Below, piece after piece: positions 27,601 to 40,600 of a DNA stretch of 64,000 nucleotides. Position 1 is the first letter of the stretch, and each line of letters begins with the position of its first letter. This DNA comes from Saxidomus purpurata. Its lineage: Eukaryota; Mollusca; Bivalvia; Venerida; Veneridae. Both the position numbers and the translations under genes were made by a program. Under the pieces are notes generated by a model. That model did not search any database. It saw only the letters and a program-made list of their open reading frames with translations, and was not told the origin of the DNA. The stretch covers positions 37,913,477-37,977,476 of the forward strand of contig JAFMSR010000006.1 in assembly GCA_022818135.1 (NCBI GenBank), given 5' to 3'.

Positions 27601-30600
27601 AAGTCGAGCTAAAAACTGCCAGATTCAGTTCTTTGGTTGAACAGAATCAGATTTGTTTACGTATATTTCTTGCATATCGGAACGGCATTTCCGGTGATTT
27701 TGCCCATGCCGGAAAAACCGGTCTGGCACCCCTCCTATGCCGGACGACTCTCGTGAATCACTTATGACGTAACGTTATAAACATTGTGACGTCAATTTCC
27801 CAAACACAACGTCGGAAATTCGTTTGTTTTTCATTATAATTCATCATGTTGATAAGTTTGAATTAAGAAATCTACTTTAAAATGCAAGACGGCATGCAAG
27901 AAAAAGTTTCCATCATGAGACACTTGGCTCAGATGGAAATATCCGTCACCTCGGGTAACTGTTTTACGGGAACTCGGCAGAGCCTCGTTCCCGCCAAAAC
28001 AGTTACCCTCGGTGACGGATATTTCGATCTGAACCTCGTGCTCATGACAGAAATTATTATTCATCCGTAATGACAGATTTGTCGCAATTGTTGCGGGAAT
28101 TACACACATTGTATCATCAATGTTAGGTATATAATAAAGTACATGTATAATAATCAAATAGAAAATGCAGCCACTGGAGTGATTCACTCTCCTTCTTAAA
28201 TACTGTCTTTAACTAGTATAAATATTTCTTTAACCATTTGTAAATAATAACATACATTACCTTGTCTGAATTTCTCGTCATTGGGCTTTGGTTCTTTGTT
28301 CTCTAATACCTGGTTCATAAACATAAAAGTTTCATTTTAATATTCACTATTTGCTTATCAAAATAACATTCAATATCTGCCAATCAAAGTCAAACGTAAA
28401 AGAATACATTTAAAATTGTTTTGAAAGTCTGTTTGTTAAATATTCCAGTAGTAGAGTCTTTGTTAGATATATACTTCTAAAACAATGAAAGCAACGTTCG
28501 ATGTGTATCGCATCGAATATAGTATGGCGAGTATACATCAAAACAGACAAGCCAGAGACATTTAACCAGATAAACTTAAGTAACTAAAACTTCTTAACAT
28601 CTAATCATGAAACAAGAAGAGCTGCCCTTAGGCAAAATATTTGCTCAAATTTGCAAATTTGTTCCAGAGAAACAGCAGTTTTTCAGAAATACTGCCTCCT
28701 TTGCCAGTATTTATAACAGTTACTGTTAAAAGTGAAAGTGACCAGTAAAACGCATTTTTTTTATTAAATGGCAAAAAACTGCAGTATTTGCAGTATTAAG
28801 ACACTGCTTCTATAAAAAGCAATTTTATGAGCAGTAAAAAGCAGTATTTTTTTTAGAGCAGTATTTTCTACGTTCTTCGCAAAAGCTTTTATAGCCGTTT
28901 TTGTAAAAGCTGGTCAATACTGTATCTCTGCAAAAATAAAACAACAGTGTTCTATTAAACCCAGTAACAATTTACAGGATGTGCAGGATCTCCACAGAAA
29001 GTGAGCATTTCGATATATTGCTGAATCAAAGGTTAAGACATGTGAGAAAGAAAAGTTTGAATGAATAATAGCTAGATCTCAAAGTATTGAGCAGAAATTA
29101 TTCTTTTTAAAGTTCAGGCCACTGTGACCTTGACCTTAGACCCGAAAAACATTGAGCATCCGATCATCTACAGGTTGCATGCAACATTCTGGGCAAGTTT
29201 CTCGAAGTATTCCATGATATCATTTTACTGCTAAAAAAGCTTATTTACAGTATTCTATGACGTCGTTTAACTGGTTAAAACTGGTACTGCAGGTTTTTGG
29301 CAGATTGTTCTGACACCATAATACTTGCTACCTCATTTTCACTGCGTTTAACTGCTCTTTCAGTATACTTTTGTGTGCGTTAGATTAAAGACAAATCACG
29401 ACTAAAAACTGCTCGGAAACAAATTGCTGAAAAATGCATTTTTAAGGCCTTCCTTTTTGCTAAGAGTATCTGATGACTTATAATATATATATACACACTA
29501 TATAGAAACTCTACCTAGTATCGGCTACAACACACGTAAATTAGTAATGACACTAGTAACAAGATCTGTCTGTGAAACAGCATGCTCGACTATACTCAGT
29601 ACTTGGCAATAAAACAAAGCCTTTATCAGTAAATAGCAAAACAAAATTGTGTTGACTCTCTAAGAATAAACTAGAAAACTGTAATCATCAAGAAAATCAA
29701 TCCCATAAGTGGTTACTAAAAATGTGTATTATAGTACCCTGCATGCAAAAATTTAACCAAAATTTCTACGTCCAACAAGGGTCATTATTTGTAACTTATT
29801 CAGTCAGAAGTATATAATCTAATTAACTTGTTTGATGGAGACCCCTGAAGATTCTAAAGATGTTTCAAATCAATTTCAGCAATAGTGATAGTAGCTTGCA
29901 CATAAAAATTTAACCAAATGCAGCTTGCATGCAAATCTTTAACCACGTAAAAAATTAAATATGTATCTTTATTGGTCTTTATATCAAATTCTACAAAAAC
30001 TTTTGAAATCCAAATTGATATTGACTTCATCAGAGACCATGATTGATGACCCGGAACACATACAAAAGGTTCACATAATTAACATGGCTGTCATTGTTTT
30101 GAAAAGGAGTCGTATGATGTAACTGCATAGTTTAAATATCCCTGCGAGTATGACATACCATTTCTCCTATAGAAGGATCATCTTTTAACAAACTGTCTTC
30201 TTGGTCATCTATTTCTGTTCTGTCGTCACCATCAGGTCTGTTTGTGGAATAGCGATCATAATACTCAACACAATCAATCTGACTGTCGGAACTTGATGTT
30301 GTTTCGTTATCTAAATAATCGAGAACATTTTGTTCTTTCAAATCCTTTTTCAAACATTCATAGCTTCACGGAAAAAAGAGAGCTCTGCAAAGTGGTTTAA
30401 TGCCCCTGATGGGCACCCTGTATTAAGAATAGCAACATTTATTACAATGTTTTTAAAATAACTCTGATTTCTTTCTGTCCTCTATGTAATTTCAATCATG
30501 GTAAGAGTATATTCTAAGAAAAGATGTATGTAAAACACTTTAAGTTTTGCCCATCTCCAATCCCCGGTAACTGCAATGCAAGAAATTGCTGATGATCTAG

Positions 30601-33600
30601 TGAGCCGAAATGCACGAGAGATCAATAGGGTAATCAAAGTCTCATAAATTACAAGTTAAAGAGGCATTAGCATGCGATACGATACATGTACCAGTTTAGA
30701 CTTTTAGAGCAATCTATAAAGAATTTAAGCGTGTTCACATTTAGAGTATACCTACATATAACACACAAGATATAACACACAAGATATTGTGAGCAACAAA
30801 TTTAAATCAAAGGACAGATGCTTTAGATATGAGCGATGACACATAAAATATCTCACAATGTTAATTCTAACCAAAAATAGTGTATCTTTCAATTTGTCTG
30901 CTTGACAATTAAGTATCCATTGGCAATGTCCAACAAAATGAGTCCATTAGAAAACTACATGAATTATATTGTTGTACGTAAAAGTAAGAAAACTGTCAAT
31001 GGCAAAAAAACTAACTTTATTATTAAAAGATGAGAGGGTCATGATGGTCTAATAATGGTAACATAATTTCACAGCTTACTGGGTAGTCATATTTCAGATA
31101 TACATGTATTTTCAATGTAGTGAAATAGTACGTGTATGTACATACAGTGTACCTGAAGACAACTTGTGTTTCTTAAATTTAAAATCAAATGTTAACGCCA
31201 TGTTAAAGCAGACTGGCTGAGAGCGGAAAGATATCAAGAGATGAATCTTCCTCAAGATGTTGAGCTATTATTATTACAAATAATTCGAAACATAACTGAT
31301 TTTCATATGGCCTTCAAAAAAAGCCGATAATTCATTTTCATATCACCTTCAAAAAAAATCTGCTCAGGATCCCTGAACCGGAAAATGCCGAAGATTAGTA
31401 TAAATAGGCTTGATACTGATCATTCATGTGAAACTTTGTTTAACTTCACTTAACGCTATAAGAAAAGTTGCGCAGACAAGCTTATGGTTAGGGTTTAGGA
31501 AAACGGACAATAGTTCCGCTAAGAATCACTGCTAAGGAAATTCTCGACAATATGGAAAACTACACTTGGTACTAAACATTTCTACAATGTTTCAGTAAAA
31601 TCAATCCATGCGTGTAGGAAGAGTTGCACGGACAATCTTTTGTGACACACAGACTGACTGATAGACAGCGCCAAAACAATATGTCTCCCACCACTAGAAG
31701 GGAGACATTATAAATATTTGTATGAAGTTGGGGGTTCTATGTCAATTAGTTTTTTTCAAGCTTTTTGGGACGTACCTCCGCGTCCTCGTACGGACATATA
31801 GACGGACGAACAAGAACATAATTTATACCCCCCCCCCCCCCCAAGTATGGCATGAAAACTAGGATTCACCTTTTAGAGCACCGTAAATTAATAGTATCAA
31901 CAATAAAATGAGACTTGATGGCAATAACGACCTGAGACCATTCACTACTGTTGCTGTAAATGATAGGTGAAGTTTCAAATAAAATTGAGTGTTAAAAGGT
32001 TTTGCTCTTATCTGATTAAGTATCATAGCATTTCATCACAAACAGCACATCGATGACTCCCTTCAAGAGTCAAGAGACATTCGTTTAAATAGTCAAGATA
32101 TGAATAGACATACCTGTATCATCAAATATACCGGAGAACCCTTCTGAATCAGGAAACAGTTTCACTGATATTGTCTCCTCAACTTGTAAAGACAGATCAT
32201 CAGCAATCTGATTAACCCTGTTCGTTGTTTCTTTGCTTCCGAGAAATTTGAATACTTCCCGCATTCCTTCTGGGGAAGAACATATCAGTGGCAAATTCAA
32301 TCCTCTGTCTTCGACGTTGGTATGATTATCTGAAATATAAATAGGCAGTATACCAGTTCATAGGACAACTTTTTGAAGATGCTCGTTTGTATACATGCTT
32401 TAAAATATAACATTATAATGTGATGCGTTAACTAAAATTGATTTACTTGATGGTATCATGATTACCCAAGAAAAAAAACAATACACCAGTTCTATAGACT
32501 ATACAACCTATATGTGTTATATCCAACACTCAAGTTAAATTAACTGCTATGGCTAAACTCCCTGCCAAGTTAAAGAAATCAATTCCAAATCTTTATGGAC
32601 TTTTTATAATTAACTAGAACTGTTCAACCACTTCAGGTCACCAAGAACTCGGTCGTCAGGCTAAGGCTGTCTGGTTCATTTAATGGTCATATCCAGCCTC
32701 AATGTCAGAGTTTGGGATTCTACGCAAAGGTTACAAGATCCAGCTGCTATTGAAATATTGCTCGGTTGCCATTTAAGTTTCCTTCATCTTCATGATCTTG
32801 CTCTTTAAAGAAACACTTCTTAAAACTAGCGTCAACTCAACTAACTCCAAACGCACAAATAATACTGTATATCGTTTTTATTTCGTATATACTAATTTCG
32901 CTATACGTTCGCGAGAAGAGAATGGTTAAACTTATAATCAGCGTCATGTTTCGCATATCCAATATTCCTATTTTCTGTTTGCATATTGGTGTTCGCGTAA
33001 AATGCATCGGCATTATAAGTGATATAACAGTCAATATCGGAAAGTAGCAATTTTTACCTGTGTATGCGTGTACATTTACAAATTACCTAACATGAAATGT
33101 AAAATCATCGTATTAAGAAAGATGTCTGTAATTTCATCAAGGCCGGTGTTTAATACTAACTGCTGTATTATACAAGATGATTAAGCATTAAAACAGTTAA
33201 AATTTGTTAAAAAAAAATAGCTCCGCGAATTGGTGCGCCATACAATACCATTCATTCATTCATTCATTCATTCATTCAATGAACATACATGAACAATTAT
33301 TTTTCAACTTATTGTTTATTTTAGCAAATAGATAAAACAACCGGAGCAGTTCGGGAAAGCGGTCTTTAACACTAACACACAGTGATCTCCCTTTATCTAT
33401 CAAAAATCTTTCACCCTTAATTAAAAACGTTAACTTAGAAATAAAAATCAACTTTTTAAATCGGGAATATTAGATGAGCTAAACTTAAATCAGGACCAAC
33501 ATCGCGAAATGAAATGTACGCGAAAAAAACGAAAGACGGTATAATTACTTAACCTAAACGTGTAAGCTATACATAACATACATTATCAATATATAATCAG

Positions 33601-36600
33601 CCTTTTAGAATATGTTGCAGTACCGTTAAATATTCAATAAGATATATAAATTTGTTGTTGTACAATTAATGGGTGAATAGATTATTTATGCTAAAAAGAG
33701 GCATTTTGTTATATATATTATTCTTTAAAAATGTATGTATTTATCTATTTACGTTCATAAACACACTTTTTATGTTTGGAGAATATAATCTGCAAGATGT
33801 AGGGAGTGCCCCTTCAACACCATGCATCCAATAGCAATAGAAAACAGCTCCTGGTAGTGACCCATTTCTTATCGAATTAGAAGACACTACTGTATAGCGT
33901 GTATTCAACGCAGACTTTTTATTTCCGCTATATTCGCGGACATTGATATTCCACAAATTCAACATCGGATAGTTATTGTATGTACTTTAAACAGAAATTT
34001 ATTAATTATGACGGGAATAAATACATAATGCCTTCACAGCAGATAAAATTAAAATTTATCCAATATAAACGTCCTGTAGAAACTTGATAAAACAGATAAA
34101 CTATTCAACTTGCTAAATATTGTAGTAAATTTGCTGCTTTGTATTTATTTTCCTCGCCAATGATAACATCAAATTTTAAGCACACAGTGTTATGCGTGAT
34201 ATACAATTGCATTTCTCTTGATACGTCATTATCAGGCGTAGACAGCATATCTTAACCAACTGCCTTTTCGAACATCTCAGTTTGTTTTGACGGTTTATTA
34301 AAAGAGTGAACTTGCCACTTTTTGTCTTTCACAGTTACTGACGACTAACACTTTTGGTAAAATGAGATTGATGGCCATCCTAAGTTGATAAATATAGTTC
34401 ATTAACAGAATACTGCCAAGTATAATGGGCTTAAGTATAAAGCACGGATCATTGACAATGTCTGTCTGGTCTAAAGCTTTTTTAATCTAAACAGCTAGAA
34501 TATACTAAGGCTTTCCTAGAATACTTAAAATAAGGCCTTTTTTGCGCCTCAATGTTTATTTTGCAAGTGAGAAAATGTGTTATTTGACAGTCAAACGTAA
34601 ACATCATATATTTTATTAAGTACGCTATTCTAACTGCACTTCTTTTTGCGCATCAATGTTCACTGGCGACTTACAAAATTTATTCTTAGTTTTGCGTCCA
34701 TACCTAAACATTGTAAATCTTATTAAGTATTCTAACTGCACTTGACTTAATTTACAGTTAAACTACAACTATGTGTGGTAAATTAAAACATTTGATATTC
34801 TTGTAATATGTGAGTTTAATAGACCCCCATGTTTGTGATTTATGGTGCCAAAAATACAGTGGAAATTAAAGACAATTGAACAGTAATATGGGGTATTCAC
34901 CACAGGGGTCCAGTCAGCCATAATTCACAGTAGATGTCAATTAACATGACTGGTCACTGGTAGACTAGCTTCTGTTTATCATATTCAGCTACTGTATAAC
35001 TTCCTTACATTATGTACAGATAATGTAGGAAAGGGATGTTAGTTATACATAAATTTTAAAACCTTCATATTAAGATGTTAATATTCTATTTTATCAGTTA
35101 TCTTTTAGGTACGTAATTCCCAGTCAAATTAGATTAGATTAGACATCTAGCGTCATTGATTATTGGCTAGCGTTTCGGTACCGGAATAAGCAGTGTACTG
35201 CCCGGGAGCCTTCTGAAACACAAAATGTGTTTATTACGTCACCTACGTCGACCATCTTTTTTTTTAAAGATATTACTTGTTTACTTTTAGATTACTGAAA
35301 AATAACTGTGATTTCAAAGTTAGATTGAGTAATGTTTTTAATACTCAATCAATTACTCTTACTACAAACCAATTATCACTAAGATAAGATGGGAGCGGTG
35401 GTGTAGAGGTTTAGATGTCGGCCGCTCATCCCGGAGGTTGCGGGTTCGAGCCCCACCAAGGTCACGACCGTACCTCCTCATATGACACCAGTACTGGTTT
35501 TTCCAGGAAGCGGACTCGAGAGTGACTCGATAAGCTACACGCTTTCTTCACAATCGAGCTAAAATAAATTAGTATCAACTAAACTAAACTAAGATTAGAT
35601 GTTACACTTGATACATAAGTTTAGTTTTAGCTTATTTTACAGTTAGAAGAAGCGTTCAGCTGCACTTATAATTTACAAAGAAATAAATAGAAGGATTCTT
35701 TATACATCAAAAAAATGCATTCAGGCCACACCACAGGAAGGTGCTTAATTACTTGAGCATATTAACTTTCTCAGTATAACTTTAAAATCACAGTTTACTG
35801 CATTTATCTAAAATATTTTTCATATCCTGCAATAAAAGTAAAATGTCATTATTATATAAAACAGTTTATATAAACAACAGGAAATAAGTTATAAATCAAT
35901 TATCTGTACAAATCAATAAAATTTATGGTTCTACTATTGTACTACATATCAAGTCTACTGACACGCTGCTGGACCTAATCAGAGAGGATTAAAACTGATA
36001 AGGGACAATAAAACGATTAAGATATTTGACCACCTGCGGTTTGGGGGGGGGGTCACCTATGAAGGACATTTTTTAAACGGAAACCTTTGACCTTATGATA
36101 TTTAAATCGAAATGGAACATCTGCATGTCAACATCAAACTATTTAAAGTATTTAAAGGTCTATGACTAAATGCAAACCAACGGCTTATCATGATATTTAT
36201 AGGAAATTAATAATTGTCCTTAACCTTTAACAAAGTGACGGTAAAATATGCTGGGGTCATCTGCATGTAATATCCAACTGAATTATCAAGTTTGAGGATC
36301 CATTGCTTGTAATTTGCAGGGAATATATTGATTCTGAAACTGAAAGTGTGACGGCAACGTCAAATAACAAGTAATGTTGCAATACAAAGCAATGTTTTGT
36401 TTATTATAAGCATATAAGGCGATATTTAAAAACAGATTAAGACTATGCAAACTGTTTATTGTACTTACGTGGATTCTCTATAATTGTTTGCATACTCTCA
36501 AATGTAATGTGTCCTTCAATTCTGATGACAGAATCATTGATATATCCTAATTCTCTGGAAAGGATATCCATATGGTCCTCAAACCGTTCACCAGTCAAAT

Positions 36601-37600
36601 AGTCTATGAGTTGTACTAAACTCTTGGGGGAACAGCATGTTAATGAAAATAAAAGACATTCTCTTTTGGCATCAGCTGCTACAACACCTGGGATATTTCG
36701 AATATATTCCAAGATCATGTTAACCGCGTCCCTCACAACTTTAAAGTCCTCGGTACTTTCAGCCTTTTTGAGAGCAGCCTGCCAAACAGTTTCAAGTGTA
36801 TCTTCGGCGAGTGTTTTCTTCTCAGCTGTTTCTCCAATTGTGATCATTTTTAAATTCAGCACTGAAATATTGCATCTTCATTTAATGTTATACAAGTATG
36901 TTCTCTTATGTTAACTAGCTACTTATAATTATATATACTAAACAAAACTTCTAACTCAACACCTGCCGTTTTACTTCTTTATTTCTCTATCAACCCTTCC
37001 AATATCTGCTTGATATTTCAGCTATTGATGCACTATTTCAGCTATCATAAGGAAATTGGGTAGATCAATTAGTTACATGAATTTCAAATTGATCGAGTAG
37101 TACAAATTCATATGGCAGATAACTTTAAGAGTGTGTTTGTCAACGAAAAAATATCACGGCAATAACTAATGTGTAGACTACGGAGGTTTGAGCGTCTCTG
37201 TCGTATGATTGTAGCGGAAATTTACTATATTGCGTATTAACTAGGATTTGATTTAGTAAAGACGATGGGTTCAATTTGACAAATTATGAATATTTAGTCT
37301 TGATGCTTATCATTGTTCAGTGTCGTATGAGAAATGTTAACAGTTGTAACTCTAATAAGATTTAGTTTTATATAAAGCAACTTACACACATATTCAACTT
37401 TGTATTTCATGTCCTTAAAGTGGTATAATTTTTAACAAATCTAAGATCTAAACTATTTCCCTGGTATAACCTCATTCATCAATTTGAGGTACATTAACAT
37501 AAAAGATTTTCATATTTCAAAGTTCTTGCCATATTTGTTAACAAATCACTAGGCACACAATGTTTAAGTCACTAGAAAATGGTCGAAGAGAGAAAGACAC

Positions 37601-37631
<31 letters not shown>

Positions 37632-40600
37632 GAGCATGCGGGGGGGGGGCATGAGAGCGATGTTTTTGTGGATACAATGTACATGGATATATTCTACATA
37701 ATTTCTTTTACATGTACTGTTTTAGAGATTCAGAAGTGACCATTTTAATTCGTGTTAGCTACCTTTGTTCTTCAGAAGTGCTACTTGGTATGCATTGTAT
37801 TTTCTAAGCTTTAAGAAGTAACTGAGATTAGCCCAAGTAGGGATATATTTTTAAAATTTATTTTTGTATATATAGTATCTACACACTATAAGTTTCGACT
37901 ATGTCGAAGTTACGTTATAACATCCAAAAACAAAAAGCCAACGTGTGACGCCGACGCTTATATAATCCCGCCGCATCAATGAGTAGAATAGCTCGTACGC
38001 TTCTTTTGCATGGCGGAACTTTATATAACCGTATATAAATTACAATATTGATTTCTAATATTAGGTTACCGTGATAATTTTTGAAACAAATGCCAGCTTC
38101 TTCCATTTCATTCATAGATTTCTTTAATTTTTCCACAATCTCTGTAACGACAAAAATGCGTATAATATGTTGAAAATCTTTAAACAGTTATTTTCATACA
38201 TATCATGAAAACAAGTTATGCGGAAACTTATTTATACATGACTTCTGTACTATGCAACAATTTTATAGGTAGCATGGGGTTGAAGGAGATATAGGCATTC
38301 AGTTGTTGTACTCTTACATACAATTCTCAATCGGTAATATGTTAGGTTTTCAAAAATATTCTTACATGTAAGTAAAACAGACAACTTTACTAGATTTAAA
38401 TAAGACTTTGAAATGATTTCAATCCATATTCAAAGAGTGTTGAAACTAATTATATCAAGATAAGTATGCAAACAATTTGAAAGTCTTCTATATGTCTATA
38501 GCCTATGCGTCTTTATAGCCTTATATCAAAAGTGAAGAATCACCGGTGCCACCTCTACATTTTTGCTTTTGCAAACAGAGTTTAATAGCATTTCAACACT
38601 TGATAGACATAGCAATCAACATTAGTGTGTTGTTTAATTGAACAATCTAATTATCATCAACATAAATTTATCATTCATGTATATTTTAACTACATTGTAC
38701 TTGCCAACTTCGTTGTCAAACTAAAACAAACTTGAAACGAAATATAAAGGAGGTTTTTATCTATCATGGGTCCATGTTTTAGCCACTAACGGTTGGTCAC
38801 GACCAACGGTGCTACAACATATAATACTGAAAATATGATTATGTTAAATCATTCATTAACATTTAATTAACATTGAAGAGAAAATATACACTTATCTATG
38901 TCGTTTAACACATACCGTGGTAGACATCTGCCAGATTTTTGATTCCTGCTCCATGGGACTTCAATTTGCCCAAATAATCATCAAAATCAGTAGTAGTGTT
39001 GGTAACTGACGTAGTCCTGTAGTTTTGTATCTGCTCTTTACATTTCTCTTGTACATCCTTGTCAAGAGATGAAGACAACGTTCGAATGGCGTAGACTAGA
39101 TCCTCACAACGAAATGAGAAACCTCTATCATCGCGTATTGACATTAAGACAGTTTCTGCGTAGTTGATTATTGCATCCTTTATCATATTTATTTCTTCCA
39201 TATTCTTTGGTTTAAGAGTTATCTCTATAACATGTGCCAGTGCCAAAATGTCCCATGATTCAGTATCAGTATTAACCAGAACTGTGTCAGTGGACTCGGT
39301 ATGAAAAAAAAGCTTAGGCATTTCTTGGTTGCAAAGGAGATCTTCTAAAACTTCTTGATTGTTTAGAAGCAAGTTCCGTAAATCATGGCCTTGCTCTAAA
39401 ATCTGCTTGATAAGAAACCTCGACAGCACTAGCTGCCCCCCTTCGAACAGTAGTCTTACATAGCATGAATACTTTTCCGGTCTGTGCCTAAAGAAAAGTT
39501 CAAACTCTGAAATGTAAAACATTTATGCCACGTAAAATGAATATATTTAATGCAAAGGCCATACTAGCCTTTATAATAATAATAATAATAATAATAAAAA
39601 TAATAAAGGGTTTTAGCCCGAGTTCTATTACGCGAATGAGGGCCGATTATACGTCCCGGCCCGGCTCAGTCGTGAATTAAAGTCTGTAATACATATCTTA
39701 CGTTTTCACTTAGTTTTCTATCATACGATGTGCAAGAGTTACAGATACTAGAAAAAAACTAGTAATGCACACATCATGTTCATTTAGTGCTGATGATTTA
39801 AAGTTGGTGAATTTCCTCACTTCACGGTCATTCCTTGAAGTTTTTATCGTTACGCGTCATCTTTTATCTAGTGTTGATGATATTTTTACTTTCGATAAAC
39901 TTATGTGTATCTTGTCACACTCACACTTTAATATCTATTTTCTAGATCATTGTTTTTAATGATCTTTTTTATCGCGATTTCAATAAATTTCTCAGTGGCG
40001 GCCATTCTATTCAAGAGGTGACGTCATTTGTAGCCGTTGATGTCGCGTGTCTCTTTTCTGAGGGCAGGCCAATTAATTTATAATGCCCTGACCGTAAAGA
40101 TAATCATCATAATACTGTACAATTTTGTTACTATATAAAGTAGCATATGTATTATTAATAATCAATAACAAATACATATAAAAGTTTATTGTCAACAGAA
40201 AGGTTTACCAAATTAAATGGTAAAGACAAATTATTAAAAATTACATATATACACTATACAATTATAGACTAATATTGAGGTCAATATTTAGTTTTGCGGA
40301 CCTGTTAAAAGGTATTGACCGAGGGCGAAGTCGGAGGTCCGCAAAACTGTATATTGACCGAAACATTAGTCTAAAGTTATTATATCGTATACCTCATAAA
40401 AAGTAGTGAAAATCATGCTAAAATATAAAAGAAATGATGTCTTGAAATCATGCAGGTCTACAAATCACTTTCCAGGTGAGCGCTATCGGCCAATCAAGAT
40501 TAAGTATTTATGAGTGGAATACGATATTGTTGCTTATCAACCGCGAAATCTGACATCAAATGATATTAGTTAATTACTTAATTGAATGAATCAAGCTACT

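Larger units (their letters stand above)
25060..27617 (+). mobile_element. Modular repeat, type D, interrupted by a type A element
   Basis: Left part 25060-25400 and right part 27024-27617 share units 'gggccataattc...gttatctactcttg'. The right end reads 'gacgccgaggcgagtaggat' followed by CGAGCTAAAAAC. The two halves are separated by a complete type A copy, so D is older. A tail fragment of D recurs at 37912-38035 in another intron of the same gene. Confidence 0.65.

Noticed and set aside
27834..28187. Opposed open frames of 117 and 62 codons
   Set aside because: They overlap the 27905-28056 palindrome, so their peptides mirror one another; no domain, and the codon pattern follows the inverted repeat.
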